From positions 31,912 through 95,911 of the forward strand of contig JAFKFL010000028.1 in the NCBI GenBank assembly GCA_017308235.1: a stretch of DNA of 64,000 nt. The letters are read 5' to 3'. The notes under the pieces were generated by a model that saw only the letters and a program-made list of their open reading frames with translations, was not told the origin of the DNA and made no database searches. Shown piece by piece: positions 18,195 through 27,811 of this stretch (the first letter of the stretch is position 1; each line of letters opens with the position of its first letter). The position numbers and the translations under genes are program-made. Origin of the DNA: Alphaproteobacteria bacterium (GTDB taxonomy: Bacteria > Pseudomonadota > Alphaproteobacteria > Reyranellales > Reyranellaceae).

Positions 18195-20609
18195 CTATCG
18201 CGTCCGGCGCTTCGATTTCGGTCGAGGCTTTTTCGGCTTGCGAGGCGAGGGGGCCGAAGTCGTTGGCGGAACCGAGATCTCCCGCTCGATCCCGTTCACC
18301 GTCACCGAGCGGACGAAATCCATGTCCTCGTAATGCCCGCGCAGGACGCCCGGATCGATGCGGCCGTGATCGGTTTTGCCCTTGCCGGCTTTCCAGGCGG
18401 CATCCCAGAGCATGGCGAGTGTGCGCACGCCAAGCGCCATCACCTTGCCGGTTTCAGTCCCCAGATCCTGCCACAACGCTTGTGTGTGCGGAGGCGATCC
18501 CGGGGCGAAGCTCGCCTCGTAGGAATCGATGATGGTGCGTGGCGGCAATATCTTCGCGACGTCGCGCATGCAGGCGAGTGTTGCAAGTGCCGCGGAGCGA
18601 CCGTCGTCCACAAGCGGCATGCTATGGTCGGTGCCGAGGTTTTTCTGGATTTCGGTGAACAACAATCCTTTTTTCGCGGCCGCATTGATCATCTGGGTTT
18701 CATAGGCCGAATGGACTCCCTCGCCGCGAAATGCCGGCAGCTTCTTGCCATGGTCTTTCCGGCTCGGGCTATCACGAGGAATATCAGGCTTTTCCGACTC
18801 GATTCCGTCGCTCATCGTGGAGCCGTGCAAGGGTTGCGAGGAATCGCCGACATAGTGGGCCATGGTTCCTGCGGCAGCGATGAATTTGCCGGCGTCGGTG
18901 GCGGCGAAGTCCTTCAATTGTTCGAAGTACTGCCAGACCCTGAACGGCAGGATCCCGCGGTGCAATTCGTCCACCTTCTCCGGGAAGGCATCGAAATATT
19001 TGTTCCAGTTCTTGGCCGTCAGGAGATCCGGCTTGGCGATGCCCGCCTCGGGCAAGGTCTTGAAGCCCGCAAAGGGCCGATCCGCATCGCAATGATGGTT
19101 GGGGTGCTCGGGGCCCGTTGATCGCATTCCTGCCGACTTGGTGTCGCGGCCGCCTTTGACGCCGATGTCCTCTCCCTTCCGGTTGAGGTGTGGCGATGGA
19201 TACTGCTTCCACACAATGTCCGGCACGTCGGCGAGGGCGACAAAACCTGATTCGATCAAATCCTTGTTCTTCGGTGCGACCTTGAGGTCGTCGAGTTGAA
19301 GGCTGATGCTGTCGGCGTTCGCCTGCAGGAAGGACTTGAGGGTATGATCCTTGACCAGGTCGATGGCGAGCGTGCCGATCGAATAGTGACCGACCGCGCC
19401 CCAGGTCCCCGAGACGCCATCTCCGCCTTCGACGACCAGCTCGACATCGAGGAGCTTGCACACGTTGCTGAGGCTGGTCGCGAGCGAATAGGTCGACCGC
19501 TCGCTGCTTTCCACGAAAACCTGGGAACCCCATTCGATGGCGAGCGGTCGCAGGTCCCGCTGCGGCAGCGGGCGTGTATCTTCGTGACCGTCTGGACCGG
19601 GCATCTGCAGATGCCAAAGCGCCCCCGAATCGCCATGGCGGGCACCATCGCTCCCTTTTGCCGGCGCGATCAGGAAATCCGAGACATAGTCGAAGCCGCC
19701 CACGGAACGGTAGCGGTAGAACATTCCCTTGATCCGGCCTTGCAATAACCCCGAGGTCGCGGCCATCGCCACGACCGGTTGGTCGACCAGCCTTCGCAGC
19801 GAAATATTCTGCTCGTAGAGGTCGACCAGCGGCCTGATCGGCGGCAAACCGTAGACGTTGGGTGTCCAGTCGCCCACATCGTCGACCCGTACCAAGCCGA
19901 CATCGAGTGCCAGCCAGGTCTGGCGCAGCGGCAGCGCCGGATAGACGTCCGAGAAGAGCCTGCGGGTGATCTGCTTGTCGCTGCTGACGCCGATCTGGGA
20001 CAAGCCGCCGCGCAGTCGAGCAAAGATCTCCGTTCCAGGTTCGCCGCAGGCATGGCGTGCGGTGAGCGCGTAGGTCGTATGGCCGTCTGACATCAGGCAG
20101 CCGATGGTGGCGACGTGCTCCTCCTGTTGCACGATCGCATGCAGCGGCAGGCCGCCGCCGAACGTGGCCTGCGGCCAGGCAACGGGTTCAACCGGTGGGA
20201 CCTTCCCTTGCGGCAGGGGTGGTGTCAGCACCGTGCAGACCGGGACGACGCGGCCATCTGGCAAGTACAGCCGTTTCGGCACGATCTGCCAGGGTGAGAG
20301 TCTTCCCGTCTTGCCGAAGTCCGCCTCGTCGACCCATTCGCGGACGAGTACAAGGATGCAGGGCCACGAATAGTCGCGTACCTGGGAATTTCCAAAGGTG
20401 CGAGGATAGGTGAGTTTGTTGCGCGGCCTCGCGCCCTCGCCACGGGCCTGTGGCCAATCCTCATTGTCGCGGATCAGGTAGAGACCGATAGCGGTGCCCA
20501 CGACATTCGCCTTGCTCATGAGGTGGAAGTGATAAAGGTCCCGCGCCTCCACCAAATCCTTGAGCGACAGGCTCGAATAATCGAAGTCGTCGTGCGGCGC
20601 GCCGGTCAT
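18195..20609 (-). CDS. trypsin-like serine protease fused to an S1/P1-nuclease / phospholipase C-type zinc domain
   Basis: This 804-residue protein has no signal peptide or membrane segment. Residues 1 to about 155 are an unassigned leader. A trypsin-like domain follows, with H186 (YALTARHACG), D236 (LALDVGLV) and S328 (RHGDSGA), a complete triad. From W403 it reads as a trinuclear-zinc S1/P1 domain: W403 and H408 (TWGAVGHYS, same spacing as Trp1/His6), D461 or D464, H505 or H506 (HHCDAD), H585/D589/H595 (HYVGDSSQPLH) and H633/E637 (VHSAYETQM; Glu as in phospholipase C). The tail is Lys/Arg/Pro-rich. In known enzymes that Trp is the free N-terminus, so proteolytic release may activate it (inference). 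It stands alone between metabolic genes; an accessory or defence role is only a guess. A GGGAGG site precedes the ATG. Confidence 0.85.
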   Translation of the reverse strand: MTGAPHDDFDYSSLSLKDLVEARDLYHFHLMSKANVVGTAIGLYLIRDNEDWPQARGEGARPRNKLTYPRTFGNSQVRDYSWPCILVLVREWVDEADFGKTGRLSPWQIVPKRLYLPDGRVVPVCTVLTPPLPQGKVPPVEPVAWPQATFGGGLPLHAIVQQEEHVATIGCLMSDGHTTYALTARHACGEPGTEIFARLRGGLSQIGVSSDKQITRRLFSDVYPALPLRQTWLALDVGLVRVDDVGDWTPNVYGLPPIRPLVDLYEQNISLRRLVDQPVVAMAATSGLLQGRIKGMFYRYRSVGGFDYVSDFLIAPAKGSDGARHGDSGALWHLQMPGPDGHEDTRPLPQRDLRPLAIEWGSQVFVESSERSTYSLATSLSNVCKLLDVELVVEGGDGVSGTWGAVGHYSIGTLAIDLVKDHTLKSFLQANADSISLQLDDLKVAPKNKDLIESGFVALADVPDIVWKQYPSPHLNRKGEDIGVKGGRDTKSAGMRSTGPEHPNHHCDADRPFAGFKTLPEAGIAKPDLLTAKNWNKYFDAFPEKVDELHRGILPFRVWQYFEQLKDFAATDAGKFIAAAGTMAHYVGDSSQPLHGSTMSDGIESEKPDIPRDSPSRKDHGKKLPAFRGEGVHSAYETQMINAAAKKGLLFTEIQKNLGTDHSMPLVDDGRSAALATLACMRDVAKILPPRTIIDSYEASFAPGSPPHTQALWQDLGTETGKVMALGVRTLAMLWDAAWKAGKGKTDHGRIDPGVLRGHYEDMDFVRSVTVNGIEREISVPPTTSAPSPRKPKKPRPKSKRRTR

Positions 20610-20621
20610 AGGGCCTCCCTC

Positions 20622-20635
20622 TACCCATGCGGGTA
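20622..20635. promoter_or_regulatory. palindrome just upstream of the protease-fusion gene, candidate operator
   Basis: TACCC (20622-20626) and GGGTA (20631-20635) surround ATGC, 13 bases before the ATG and next to its ribosome site. A second inverted repeat, AGCTCC-GGAT-GGAGCT, lies at 20730-20745 in the same upstream region. Repressor sites are often placed like this, but no regulator gene is adjacent. Confidence 0.35.
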
Positions 20636-20753
20636 CGTTGACCGTGAGACTAGCGCGGCTTCGTTACAACTGTTTAGCCAACAATGACGGGGCGGAGGCT
20701 GTTTCGCTTTCGCTGGTTGTGAAACTAGAAGCTCCGGATGGAGCTACGAGCCA

Positions 20754-20783
20754 AAGAAAAAGCCCCGTCCGTGAGGACGGGGC
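20754..20783 (-). terminator. rho-independent terminator of the liv operon
   Basis: On the minus strand a perfect 9-bp stem (GCCCCGTCC/GGACGGGGC, loop TCAC) at 20762-20783 is followed by TTTTTCTTT. It lies 27 bases after the last gene of the ABC operon and separates it from the protease-fusion gene. Confidence 0.9.
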
Positions 20784-20809
20784 CGTTTCGTTTGCGTCGC
20801 TCGTCGCGA

Positions 20810-21979
20810 CTAGAAGCCGAGCGGCTGGGTGACGCGCGTCCAGCGACCGCCCTTCGACTCGGCCAGGAACGATGAGTTCGCGCCCTGGCGGATCTTGGGT
20901 CCGAAGTTGACCTCCGGGCCATTGAAGATGTCATGGTAGCCCTTGATGGCTTCCATGCCGGAAATGAAGCTGTCGAGCGTCAGGTTCTTTCCGGCGTTCT
21001 GCAGGCCCTTCAGGGTGAGGTCGGCGGCCACGTAGCCGTAGACCGCGCCGATGTTGGGATCGATGTTGAACTTGGCCTTGTACTGCTTCACGAAGTTTGC
21101 GACCGCCGGTATCGGGCTGTCGGCATAGGGCATCTCGGTGAGGCCCATGCCGTAGAAGCCTTCCATGCCCGGTGCCGCGCCGACGACGAGGTCATAAACG
21201 GCGGCAGAGCCGACGAACGTCACGTCGTTCCAGCCTTCCTTGCGCGCGGCAGTGTAGGGAACGATGGTGTCTTTCACGATCGTGCCCATGGCGATCAGGT
21301 CGCAGCCGGCCGACTTGAGCTTGGTGAGCGAGGCGGTGAAGTCGCTGTCTGTGGGCTTGTGTGGCGCTCGCTCCAGGATCGTGATGCCGAGCTTCTTGGC
21401 CTGCTCCTCGGTGCCTTCGACGATCTCCTTGCCGAAGTCGGTATCCTGGTACATCACGCACAGCTTCTTCTTGCCCTTTTGCGTAACCAGGTAGTTGATG
21501 CCGGAGCGGATCTGGTCGACGTAGGTCGCGCCGGCGATGAACTTCAGCCGGTCGAAGGGCTCATACATCGACCGTGCCGAGGAAAGGGGAAAGAGGTTGG
21601 GAACACCCGCGGCAAGCTGTTCCTTGAAACAGGCATTGTTCATCGGTGTGCCAAGCGGTGCGATGAAGGCGAACACCTTGTCCCGGTTGATCAGCTTGTT
21701 ACAAGCCTGCACCGCCTTGGGCACCTGATAGGCCTGGTCCTCGACGATCACCTTGACTTTGCGTCCGTTGACGCCGCCCGCCTCATTGGCTTCCTCGAGG
21801 CGCATCTTCACGGCATTGGACGAGGATACGCCATAGGTCGCTGCCACACCGGAAAGATCGGTGTGCATGCCTAGTACGATCTCGCTTGTACTCACGCCGC
21901 GGGTTTGCGCCCATGAACCGGCACTTGCAGCCACCACCATGACGCCTGCGAGTGCGACGACCTTGACTGATTGCGCCAT
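20810..21979 (-). CDS. branched-chain amino acid-type ABC solute-binding protein (copy 1)
   Basis: This 389-residue periplasmic binding protein (Peripla_BP_6 / LivJ type) has a signal peptide cut near SWA-QTR, then VSTSEIVLGMHTDLSGVAATYG and ANEAGGVNGRKVKVIVEDQAY in two blocks. The ATG at 21979 has GGAGG five bases before it; an open extension of 15 codons upstream has no ribosome site. It is the last gene of the seven-gene liv operon and is the same length as its neighbour at 22051, with very similar sequence throughout. The ligand may be an amino acid or an aromatic or fatty carboxylate. Confidence 0.93.
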   Translation of the reverse strand: MAQSVKVVALAGVMVVAASAGSWAQTRGVSTSEIVLGMHTDLSGVAATYGVSSSNAVKMRLEEANEAGGVNGRKVKVIVEDQAYQVPKAVQACNKLINRDKVFAFIAPLGTPMNNACFKEQLAAGVPNLFPLSSARSMYEPFDRLKFIAGATYVDQIRSGINYLVTQKGKKKLCVMYQDTDFGKEIVEGTEEQAKKLGITILERAPHKPTDSDFTASLTKLKSAGCDLIAMGTIVKDTIVPYTAARKEGWNDVTFVGSAAVYDLVVGAAPGMEGFYGMGLTEMPYADSPIPAVANFVKQYKAKFNIDPNIGAVYGYVAADLTLKGLQNAGKNLTLDSFISGMEAIKGYHDIFNGPEVNFGPKIRQGANSSFLAESKGGRWTRVTQPLGF

Positions 21980-22050
21980 CTTTTCCTCCGTGGCCCGCTC
22001 CCGAGAGGAGCGGGGTTGTTTCATTTGACGTCAATCGCCGCGGGGCTCGA

Positions 22051-23220
22051 CTAGAAGCCCAGCGGCTCGGTGACGCGTGTCCAGCGACCGCCCTTCACCT
22101 CGGCCAGGAACGACGAACTTGCGCCCTGGTGCGTCTTCGGTCCGAAGTTGACTTCCGGCCCACCGAAGATGTCGTGGTATCCCTTGATTGCTTCCATGCC
22201 AGTGATGAGGCTGTCGACCGTCAAATTCTTCCCGGCATTCTCGAGAGCCTTCACGGTGAGATCGGCGCCATCGTAACCGTAGATCGCGCCCGCATTGGGA
22301 TCGATGTTGTACTTCGCTTTGTACCGCTTCACGAAGTCGGCCACGGATGCCAGCTTGCTGTCGGCATAGGGCAGCTCTGCGAGGCCCATGCCGTAGAAGC
22401 CATCCATGCCTGGCGCGGCACCGACCACCAGATCGTAGGTCGCCGTCGAGCCGAGGAACGTGACATCGTTCCAGCCTTCCTTGCGCGCTGTCGTGTAGGG
22501 AATGATGGTGTCTTTCACGATCGTGCCCATGACAATCAGGTCACAGCCGGCTGCCTTGAGCTTGGTGAGTGACGCGGTGAAATCCTGGTCCGTCGGTTTG
22601 TGTGACGCCCGCTCGACAATCTTGATATTGAGTGCCTTGGCCTGCTCTTCGACGCCTTCGACGACCTCTTTCCCGAAATCGGTGTCCTGATACATGATGC
22701 AAAGGTTCTTCTTGCCCTTTTTCGTCACCATGTAGTTGATGCCGGCGCGGACCTGATCGACATAGGAGGCGCCGGCCTGAAATTTCAGCCGGTTGAACGG
22801 TTCATACATCGACCGCGCCGATGTAATCGGAAACAGGCTGGGGATGTTTGCCGCGAACTGCTCCTTGAAACAGGCATTGTTCATCGGAGTGCCAATGGCG
22901 GCGATGAAGGCGAACACCTTGTCGCGGTTGATGAGCTTGTTGCAGGCCTGTACGGCCTTGGGAACCTGATAGCCGGCGTCCTCGACGATCAGCTTGATCT
23001 TGCGGCCGTGCACGCCACCGGCGGCATTGGCTTCCTCGAAGCGCATTTTCGCTGAATTGATCGTGGATATGCCGTAGGTCGCGGCAACGCCTGAAAAGTC
23101 GGAATGGCTTCCGAGAACCACTTCGCTGTCGGTCACGCCGTGTGTCTGCGCTCTGGCCCCGGCGGCGACCGCCATCGTCAGGGCGGCTGCCAATGCTACT
23201 ACTCTTGACGACTGCTTCAT
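22051..23220 (-). CDS. branched-chain amino acid-type ABC solute-binding protein (copy 2)
   Basis: This 389-residue Peripla_BP_6 protein is a tandem paralogue of the next gene. It has a signal peptide cut near ARA-QTH, then VTDSEVVLGSHSDFSGVAATYG in homologous register. The blocks QACNKLINRDKVFAFIA and GTPMNNACFKEQ are shared almost unchanged. A strong AAGGAGGAG site precedes the ATG. Two binding proteins serving one permease would widen the substrate range, as LivJ and LivK do in E. coli; the same logic is inferred here. Confidence 0.93.
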   Translation of the reverse strand: MKQSSRVVALAAALTMAVAAGARAQTHGVTDSEVVLGSHSDFSGVAATYGISTINSAKMRFEEANAAGGVHGRKIKLIVEDAGYQVPKAVQACNKLINRDKVFAFIAAIGTPMNNACFKEQFAANIPSLFPITSARSMYEPFNRLKFQAGASYVDQVRAGINYMVTKKGKKNLCIMYQDTDFGKEVVEGVEEQAKALNIKIVERASHKPTDQDFTASLTKLKAAGCDLIVMGTIVKDTIIPYTTARKEGWNDVTFLGSTATYDLVVGAAPGMDGFYGMGLAELPYADSKLASVADFVKRYKAKYNIDPNAGAIYGYDGADLTVKALENAGKNLTVDSLITGMEAIKGYHDIFGGPEVNFGPKTHQGASSSFLAEVKGGRWTRVTEPLGF

Positions 23221-23262
23221 CTACTCCTCCTTAGACTTCTACTACGGACGCACCACGCAGGA

Positions 23263-25113
23263 TCACGTCGCTTCCACATACATGCCGTCGATCAGCGACT
23301 TGTATTTTTCGTTCACGAACTTGCGCTTGAGCTTCATGGTCGGGGTCAGCTCATCATCCTCAGCCGTGAGCTGCTGCTCGATCAGCCGGAACTTCTTGAC
23401 CGTTTCCACACGCGCAAAGCTCTGGTTGACCCTCTCGATCTCCGACCCGATCAGGTCGATCACCTCGCGTGTGCGGCAGAGCGAGGCGAAGTCGGTGAAC
23501 GGCACGTTGCTGTCCTGCGCATACTTCGCGACGTTCTCATAGTCGATCATCACAAGGCAGCTGAGGAACTTGCGGCGATCGCCGATCACGACGGCGTCCG
23601 AGATGTAGGGCGAGAACTTGAGCTGGTTCTCCATCTCCGACGGCGTGATGTTCTTGCCGCCGGCAGTGATGATGATGTCCTTCATCCGGTCGGTGATCTT
23701 GAGATAGCCCTCGTTGTCGAGGAAGCCGACGTCACCGGTGTGCAGCCAGCCATCACGGACCGTCTCCGCCGTCTTTTGCGGGTTGTTGAGGTACCCCATG
23801 AAGACGTGCGGGCCGCGCAGCAGGATTTCGCTATCGGCCGAGATCCTAACCTCGGTGTGGGGCGCACACACGCCGACGGTGCCGAGCTTCGCCTGGTCGG
23901 GCATGCCGGTCGCGATCCCGCAATTCTCGGTCTGGCCGTAGACTTCCCGCATGTCGACGCCGAGGGCGCGATACCACTTGATGAGGTCCGGGGCGATCGG
24001 TGCGGCGCCGGTTCCGGCAAAGCGCACGCGGTGCATGCCGATGGCGCGCTTGATGTTGTCCAGCACCAGGTAGTCGGCGACTTGATAGAGCAGGCTCTGA
24101 AGGGCCGAAGGCCGGCGGCCTTCGAGCCTGGCCTCGGCGACTTGCAGCCCGACGCTGACTGCCCAACGATAGGCCATCCGGCCGATCCAGGTCGCTTCCT
24201 TCATGCGGATAGCAATACCCGAGTAGAAGCGCTCCCAGATGCGCGGCACAGCGAAGAACGTGGTCGGCGCGACCTCGCGCACGTTCTCAGGGACTGTCTC
24301 GAGGCTTTCGGCGAAGTTGGGAATGGCGCCGGACCGCAGCGGCAGGAACACAGTGAAGGTGCGTTCGGCGATGTGGCAGAGCGGCAGGAAAGCGAGCTGC
24401 TCGTCGTTCGCTCTCATCGACACGAAGGCGTCCGCGTTGGCGATCTGGAAGATGACATTGCGGTGCGAGATCATCGCTCCCTTGGCCGGACCCGTGGTGC
24501 CGGACGTATAGACGAGCAGGGCCAGGTCTTCGGGCTGCGAGCCCGCGATCAGCTCCTCCCACAGCCGCGGATGATCCGCCTGATGTTGCCGCCCGAGCGC
24601 CAGCAGCTCATCGAACGGCATCACCTGGTCGTCGCGGAAGTCCGAAAGCCCTTCCATGTCGAACACGAATACTTTGCGCACCTGCGGGCAGCGCTCGCGC
24701 GCTTCGAGGAACTTGTCGAGTTGCTCCTCGTCCTCGACGAACAGGAAACGGGACTGGCTGTCGCTCAGGATGTATTCGACCTGCTTGGCCGAGTCGGTGG
24801 GGTAGATGCCGTTAGAGACGCCGCCGGCACCCATCGTTCCCATATCGACGTAAAGCCATTCGGGGATGGTCTCGGCCAGGATCGACACCACCTCGCCGCG
24901 CTCCAGGCCCAGCCTCACAAGGCCCATGCCGGCGGCGCGCGCCCGCTCGCCATAGTCGCGCCAGCTTGTCGACTTCCAGATCCCGAGATCCTTCTCGCGA
25001 AAGGCGGTGCGATCATCGCGTGCGCCCACCTGATGCCAGAAGAGCCGGGGGATGGTGTCACAGCCCTCGACTTTGATCGTTTCGACCGAGACAGGCATGG
25101 CATTGTCCATCAT
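23263..25113 (-). CDS. long-chain acyl-CoA synthetase (FAA1-like AMP-binding enzyme)
   Basis: This 616-residue adenylate-forming ligase has VYTSGTTGPAKGAMISH, the YGQTENCG A5 motif, WLHTGDVGFLDNEGYLKITDR and ITAGGKNITPSEMEN. The long insertions are typical of eukaryote-like long-chain acyl-CoA synthetases. It sits inside the liv transporter operon (12 bases after livF and 42 bases before the binding proteins). This arrangement suggests that the imported compound is an organic acid activated to its CoA thioester on entry. The exact acid is unknown. Confidence 0.92.
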   Translation of the reverse strand: MMDNAMPVSVETIKVEGCDTIPRLFWHQVGARDDRTAFREKDLGIWKSTSWRDYGERARAAGMGLVRLGLERGEVVSILAETIPEWLYVDMGTMGAGGVSNGIYPTDSAKQVEYILSDSQSRFLFVEDEEQLDKFLEARERCPQVRKVFVFDMEGLSDFRDDQVMPFDELLALGRQHQADHPRLWEELIAGSQPEDLALLVYTSGTTGPAKGAMISHRNVIFQIANADAFVSMRANDEQLAFLPLCHIAERTFTVFLPLRSGAIPNFAESLETVPENVREVAPTTFFAVPRIWERFYSGIAIRMKEATWIGRMAYRWAVSVGLQVAEARLEGRRPSALQSLLYQVADYLVLDNIKRAIGMHRVRFAGTGAAPIAPDLIKWYRALGVDMREVYGQTENCGIATGMPDQAKLGTVGVCAPHTEVRISADSEILLRGPHVFMGYLNNPQKTAETVRDGWLHTGDVGFLDNEGYLKITDRMKDIIITAGGKNITPSEMENQLKFSPYISDAVVIGDRRKFLSCLVMIDYENVAKYAQDSNVPFTDFASLCRTREVIDLIGSEIERVNQSFARVETVKKFRLIEQQLTAEDDELTPTMKLKRKFVNEKYKSLIDGMYVEAT

Positions 25114-25125
25114 CGCGTTCCCTTG

Positions 25126-25899
25126 CTACCGCCAGGTCTTGCGCTTCTTCCAGCGCCGCTGTCCGCGTGCGCCCTGCTCCTTGATGCCGAGATAGAATTC
25201 CTTGATGTCTTCCTTTTCGACCAGCCGCTCGCAGGTGTCGGCCATCACGATACGGCCAACCTCGAGCACGTAGCCATAGTCTGCCGTTTGCAGTGCCATG
25301 TTGGCGTTCTGCTCGACCAGCAGGATGGTCACGCCGCGTTCGCGGTTGATGCGCACGATGATATCGAAGATGTCCTTCACCAGCTTGGGCGAGAGGCCGA
25401 GCGAGGGCTCATCCAGCAGCATCACCTTGGGGCGTGCCATCAGGGCGCGGCTGATCGCCAGCATCTGTTGTTCGCCGCCCGACAGTGAACCCGCACGCTG
25501 GTCGGCACGCTCGCGCAGGACCGGGAAGTAGCCGAACACGGCCTCGAGGTCCTGCGCCACGCCATCGGAATCGCGGCGCGTAAAAGCGCCCATGCGCAGG
25601 TTCTCGCGCACCGTCAGGAAGGGGAAAACCTCGCGGCCTTCGGGCACGTGACTGATGCCGAGCCGCATCACCTTGTCGGGATCCATGCGCTGGATCTCGC
25701 GGCCCTGAAAGACCACGCTGCCTTTCTGCGGATCCATGACGCCGCAGATCGTCTTCAGCACGGTGGTCTTGCCCGCACCATTGGAGCCCAAAATGGTGAC
25801 GATGCCGCCCTCCGGCACCTCGAACGAGACGCCGCGGATCGCCATGATCGGACCGTAGTAGGTCTCGATGTTGGCCACCTTCAGGATGGGTTCCGCCAT
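25126..25899 (-). CDS. livF: branched-chain amino acid-type ABC transporter ATP-binding protein LivF
   Basis: This 257-residue ATPase has Walker A GSNGAGKTTV, signature LSGGEQQML, Walker B VMLLDEPSLGLSP and the LivF-typical ISHVPEGREVFPFLTV stretch. It has a basic C-terminal tail (RGQRRWKKRKTWR) slightly longer than usual. The ATG at 25899 is preferred because GGAGGG lies eight bases upstream; another ATG at 25905 overlaps the livG stop. It pairs with LivG to power the permease LivHM. Confidence 0.93.
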   Translation of the reverse strand: MAEPILKVANIETYYGPIMAIRGVSFEVPEGGIVTILGSNGAGKTTVLKTICGVMDPQKGSVVFQGREIQRMDPDKVMRLGISHVPEGREVFPFLTVRENLRMGAFTRRDSDGVAQDLEAVFGYFPVLRERADQRAGSLSGGEQQMLAISRALMARPKVMLLDEPSLGLSPKLVKDIFDIIVRINRERGVTILLVEQNANMALQTADYGYVLEVGRIVMADTCERLVEKEDIKEFYLGIKEQGARGQRRWKKRKTWR

Positions 25900-25904
25900 G
25901 CGCA

Positions 25905-26659
<755 letters not shown>

Positions 26660-26663
<4 letters not shown>

Positions 26664-27802
26664 CGGAGCCGCTCCGACCGCATGTAGCTCTTCTGCCGCT
26701 TGAAGGTCGCCCGCTTGTACATCGGGAAGGTCGAGAAGAAGAGTTTGATCTTGAGCCAGCGGCCATACATGCCGAGCGGCTCGAGCAGGATCACCAGCAC
26801 CAGGATCAGACCGAAGATGCCCGCTTCGACACCAGGCTTGGCGAGGAAAGCGCCGATCGCAGCGCCGAGACTGCCGATCGGCGTGATGCCTGACGCGGTG
26901 GCGAAGCTTGCGAGGCTATCGGGGATCGAATCGCGCAGGATCGCGATCAGCGGCGGAAGCAGAGCGACGAAGATCGCACCGAACACCGCGCCGTGCAGCG
27001 AGCCCAAGCCGCCCACGATCACCAGCAGCAGGAACTGGATCGAGAGCAGGATGGTGAAAATGTCGGGCGCCAAATAGGCGATCTTGTGGGCGAACAGGGC
27101 GCCTGCAAGCCCCATCAATCCGGCCGAATAGGCGAAGGCGATGGACTTGTAGATCGCGAGGTTCACGCCCATCGACTGGGCCGCGATTTCGCTGTCGCGG
27201 ATCGCGATCCAGGCGCGGCCCGTGGGCGATCGCAGCAGATTGCGAGTGAGCCACAGCGCCACGACGAGGAAGAAGAGACAGAGGTAGTAGAAGGAGCGGT
27301 CATCGTCGAACGTGACACCGAAGATCACGGGCTTGTCGACCGGCATGCCGGCAAAGCCGTGCGTCACCGATTCCCAGCGGGTGAACACTTCCTGGATGAT
27401 CACCGCGAAGGCGAGCGTGGCGATCGCGAGGTAGATGCCGGTCATGCGCAGGGCCGGCAGGCCAACCACGAAACCCGCGGCCGTGGTGATCAGAACCGCG
27501 AGCATCATCGCCGCGATCCAGGGCAGGCCCTGTTGCAGGAAATAGGCATGGGCGTAGGCGCCGATGCCGAGGAAGGCCGCGTGGCCCAGCGATACCAGGC
27601 CGGTATAGCCCACCAACACCATCAGCGAGAGGCCGCAGAGCGCGTAGATGAAAACCCAGCTCGTCTCGCCGACGTAGTATTCGTCGATCACGAACGGCAG
27701 GCCGACCACCAGGAGCGCCAGGAGGCCGTACCAGAAGGCATCGACCCGGTCGCGGAAAAGACCGATGTCCTGCTCGTAGGAGGTCTTGAACAGGAACCGC
27801 AT
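26660..27802 (-). CDS. livM: branched-chain amino acid-type ABC transporter permease LivM
   Basis: This 380-residue inner-membrane permease has about ten hydrophobic helices and the LivM motifs GYTGLVSLGHAAFLGIGAY and SPTGRAWIAIRDSEIAAQSMG. It has a hydrophilic N-terminal leader before the first helix (residues 1-25) and a basic tail that interacts with the ATPase. It lies nine bases after livH and overlaps livG. Confidence 0.93.
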
Positions 27803-27811
27803 GTCGCTGCC

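Noticed and set aside
20810..23220. The two binding-protein genes as one gene split or duplicated by assembly
   Set aside because: Both are complete, with their own signal peptides, ribosome sites and many differences, so they are real paralogues.
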